Assembly: GCA_900754695.1 (NCBI GenBank) | Contig: CAAEDU010000103.1 | Location: forward strand, 1 to 8,306 | DNA from: Clostridia bacterium | Lineage (GTDB): Bacteria; Bacillota; Clostridia; Christensenellales; CAG-917 | Direction: 5' to 3' | DNA length: 8,306 nucleotides | Shown: piece by piece, positions 7,322-8,306 of the stretch | How positions within the stretch are numbered: position 1 is the stretch's first letter | Layout of the letters: each line of letters begins with the position of its first letter | The notes under the pieces: model-generated | What the model was told of the DNA's origin: nothing | The model's input: only the letters and a program-made list of their open reading frames with translations | The model's database searches: none | Translations under genes and position numbers: made by a program

Positions 7322-8169
7322 TAGGCATAAAGTTCAAAGGCTCCAACAAAGTCTATTACTTCGATCCGAAAGACATCGAGTTTGCGGAAGGCGACGGCGT
7401 CATCGTCGAGACCGCCCGCGGGCAGGAGTACGGCACGGTCGCCCTCCCCAACCGCGAGGTGGAGGAAAAGGAAGTGGTCTCCCCGCTGAAACCCGTCATC
7501 CGCAAAGCCACCGCCGAGGACGAGCGGCAGCTCAAAAAGAACCTCGCCGACCGTGAACCCGCGCTCAAAACCATCCGCGAAAAGGCGGCTCAGCTCGGGC
7601 TCGGCATGAAACTCGTGGACGCGGAGTACACCTTCGACCGCTCCAAACTCATCTTCTATTTCACCGCGGACGGCAGGGTGGATTTCCGCGAACTGGTGCG
7701 CACCCTCGCCTCCATCTTCAAAGTGCGGATAGAGCTCAGGCAGATATATGAGCGCGACGACGCCAAGATGCGCGGCGCCCTCGCCCCCTGCGGCAGACCC
7801 TGCTGCTGCACCACTCACCTGCCCGATTTCGAAAAGGTGTCCATCAAGATGGCGAAGATGCAGGGGCTCTCCCTCAACCCGCAAAAGATCAGCGGCGTGT
7901 GCGGCAGACTGCTCTGCTGCCTCAAATACGAAAACGACTATTACAGCGAAGTCTTTAAAAAGATGCCCAAAGTGGGCAGCAAGGTGCACACCGCCGACGG
8001 CGAAGGCGTGGTGGAATCAAACGACCTTATCAAACAGACTTCCCGCGTGCGCGTGCTGACCAAGGACGGCTCCTACGACGTCAAGACCTACGCCCTCGAA
8101 GAGCTGAAGACCACCGCCCGCCAGACGGAACCCGACGACAGCGCGGACGAGGACACCCCCGAGGCGTGA
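7309..8169 (+). CDS. ricT: RicT (YaaT), PSP1-domain Fe-S protein of the Ric complex
   Basis: Member of the PSP1/YaaT family. In B. subtilis RicT joins RicA (YmcA) and RicF (YlbF) in an Fe-S complex that promotes RNase Y-dependent mRNA processing and affects sporulation, competence and biofilm formation. The 286 residues begin with a small beta-rich domain (1-60), followed by the PSP1 C-terminal domain (about 61-145) and the Cys-rich signature: APCGRPCCCTTHLPDFE (159-175), VSIKMAKMQGLSLNP (177-191) and SGVCGRLLCCLKYE (195-208). Cys-161, 165-167, 198, 203 and 204 are available as cluster ligands. The motif has an extra Cys (RPCCC) where RPLCC is usual. An SH3/KOW-like segment (VGSKVHTADGEG) and an acidic tail close the protein. 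GGAGGT (7294-7299) lies 9 nt before the ATG, inside holB. RicA and RicF must be encoded elsewhere. Confidence 0.95.
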   Translation: MAIIVGIKFKGSNKVYYFDPKDIEFAEGDGVIVETARGQEYGTVALPNREVEEKEVVSPLKPVIRKATAEDERQLKKNLADREPALKTIREKAAQLGLGMKLVDAEYTFDRSKLIFYFTADGRVDFRELVRTLASIFKVRIELRQIYERDDAKMRGALAPCGRPCCCTTHLPDFEKVSIKMAKMQGLSLNPQKISGVCGRLLCCLKYENDYYSEVFKKMPKVGSKVHTADGEGVVESNDLIKQTSRVRVLTKDGSYDVKTYALEELKTTARQTEPDDSADEDTPEA

Positions 8170-8223
8170 CCCCGCACCCGAGCAGGACGGGACGCTGAAA
8201 CTCGTTCGGCACACCAAACCGGG

Positions 8224-8298
8224 ATGCCAGACAGGAATAATACGAACCAGGTTCAGCGCCGCCGATTTCCGCCTGAACCGCGTCATTCGCCTTGCTAA
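8224..8298 (+). CDS. Possible 24-residue basic peptide, third copy of the MPERNN family
   Basis: The ATG at 8224, 54 nt after the ricT stop, opens a 24-residue frame ending TAA (8296-8298). It begins MPDRNNTNQVQRRRF. It matches the frame in the right arm of the 165-bp palindrome gaplessly from codon 1 to 18, with synonymous Pro (CCA) and Arg (AGG, CGA) codons. It also shares GGAATAAT and CGAAC with the left arm. Similarity begins exactly at the ATG in all three copies. No proper ribosome binding site is seen (CCGGG touches the ATG), and the window ends 8 bases later. It may be a translated microprotein read from the ricT transcript, or a decayed repeat. Confidence 0.25.
   Translation: MPDRNNTNQVQRRRFPPEPRHSPC
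8244..8279 (+). repeat. Alternative GAACC/GGTTC stem-loops downstream of ricT
   Basis: GAACC (8244-8248) and GGTTC (8250-8254) form a tight palindrome, while GGTTCAG (8250-8256) can instead pair with CTGAACC (8273-8279). The two structures exclude each other. No T-run follows either, so neither is a convincing intrinsic terminator. No terminator for the tmk-holB-ricT operon is visible before the window ends, and the transcript may continue. Confidence 0.4.
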
Positions 8299-8306
8299 TA
8301 CAGTCA

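Noticed and set aside
7255..7989. Minus-strand open frame of 244 codons opposite ricT
   Set aside because: Antisense shadow of the well-supported ricT; no family motif and no start signal.
8250..8279. Intrinsic terminator for the tmk-holB-ricT operon
   Set aside because: The stem-loop has a long 16-nt loop and no following T-run, so it is listed only as a stem-loop.

Overview
The window is about 8.3 kb of GC-rich DNA with short, tightly packed genes. It looks like a chromosomal housekeeping region of a Bacillota (Firmicutes) genome, probably a GC-rich member of class Clostridia. That is inference from three things: a tmk-holB-ricT (yaaT/PSP1) cluster, an mntP gene behind a yybP-ykoY manganese riboswitch, and strong Shine-Dalgarno and sigma-A-type promoters. 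No tRNA, rRNA, CRISPR array, insertion sequence or phage gene is visible.

Left part (1-3500, minus strand). A two-gene operon is transcribed right to left from a good promoter at 3444-3471. Its first gene encodes a 218-residue protein with an N-terminal ribbon-helix-helix-like segment and an unassigned C-terminal domain. The second is clpB, the disaggregase. The stop codon of the first gene runs into the ribosome binding site of clpB, so the two are probably translationally coupled. A hairpin overlapping the clpB stop ends the unit. The first 124 bases hold no convincing gene but contain a strong G/C-rich inverted repeat.

Middle part (3588-5613, minus strand). A six-helix membrane protein resembling the Pr6Pr family has its own promoter and a possible terminator. 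Upstream of it lies mntP, encoding a Mn2+ exporter, with a near-ideal intrinsic terminator and a complete yybP-ykoY leader: aptamer, competing terminator hairpin and promoter. Between these two genes sits a 165-bp imperfect palindrome.

Right part (5654-8306, plus strand). A promoter divergent from that of mntP drives tmk, holB and ricT, which overlap by 4 and 13 nt. The products are thymidylate kinase, the DNA polymerase III delta-prime subunit and the Fe-S Ric-complex protein.

Most unusual observation. Both arms of the 165-bp palindrome and a third site just after ricT (8224) begin, exactly at an ATG, with versions of the same short reading frame, MP(E/D)RNNxN. The nucleotide differences within conserved residues are synonymous (CGG/CGA/AGG for Arg, CCG/CCA for Pro), and Phe-15 is kept in all three. 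This suggests a repeated family of very short basic peptides of about 24-26 residues, or a repeat derived from one. I do not recognise it as a known family. A second point of interest is the putative ribbon-helix-helix regulator co-transcribed with clpB, where no CIRCE or CtsR site is visible.
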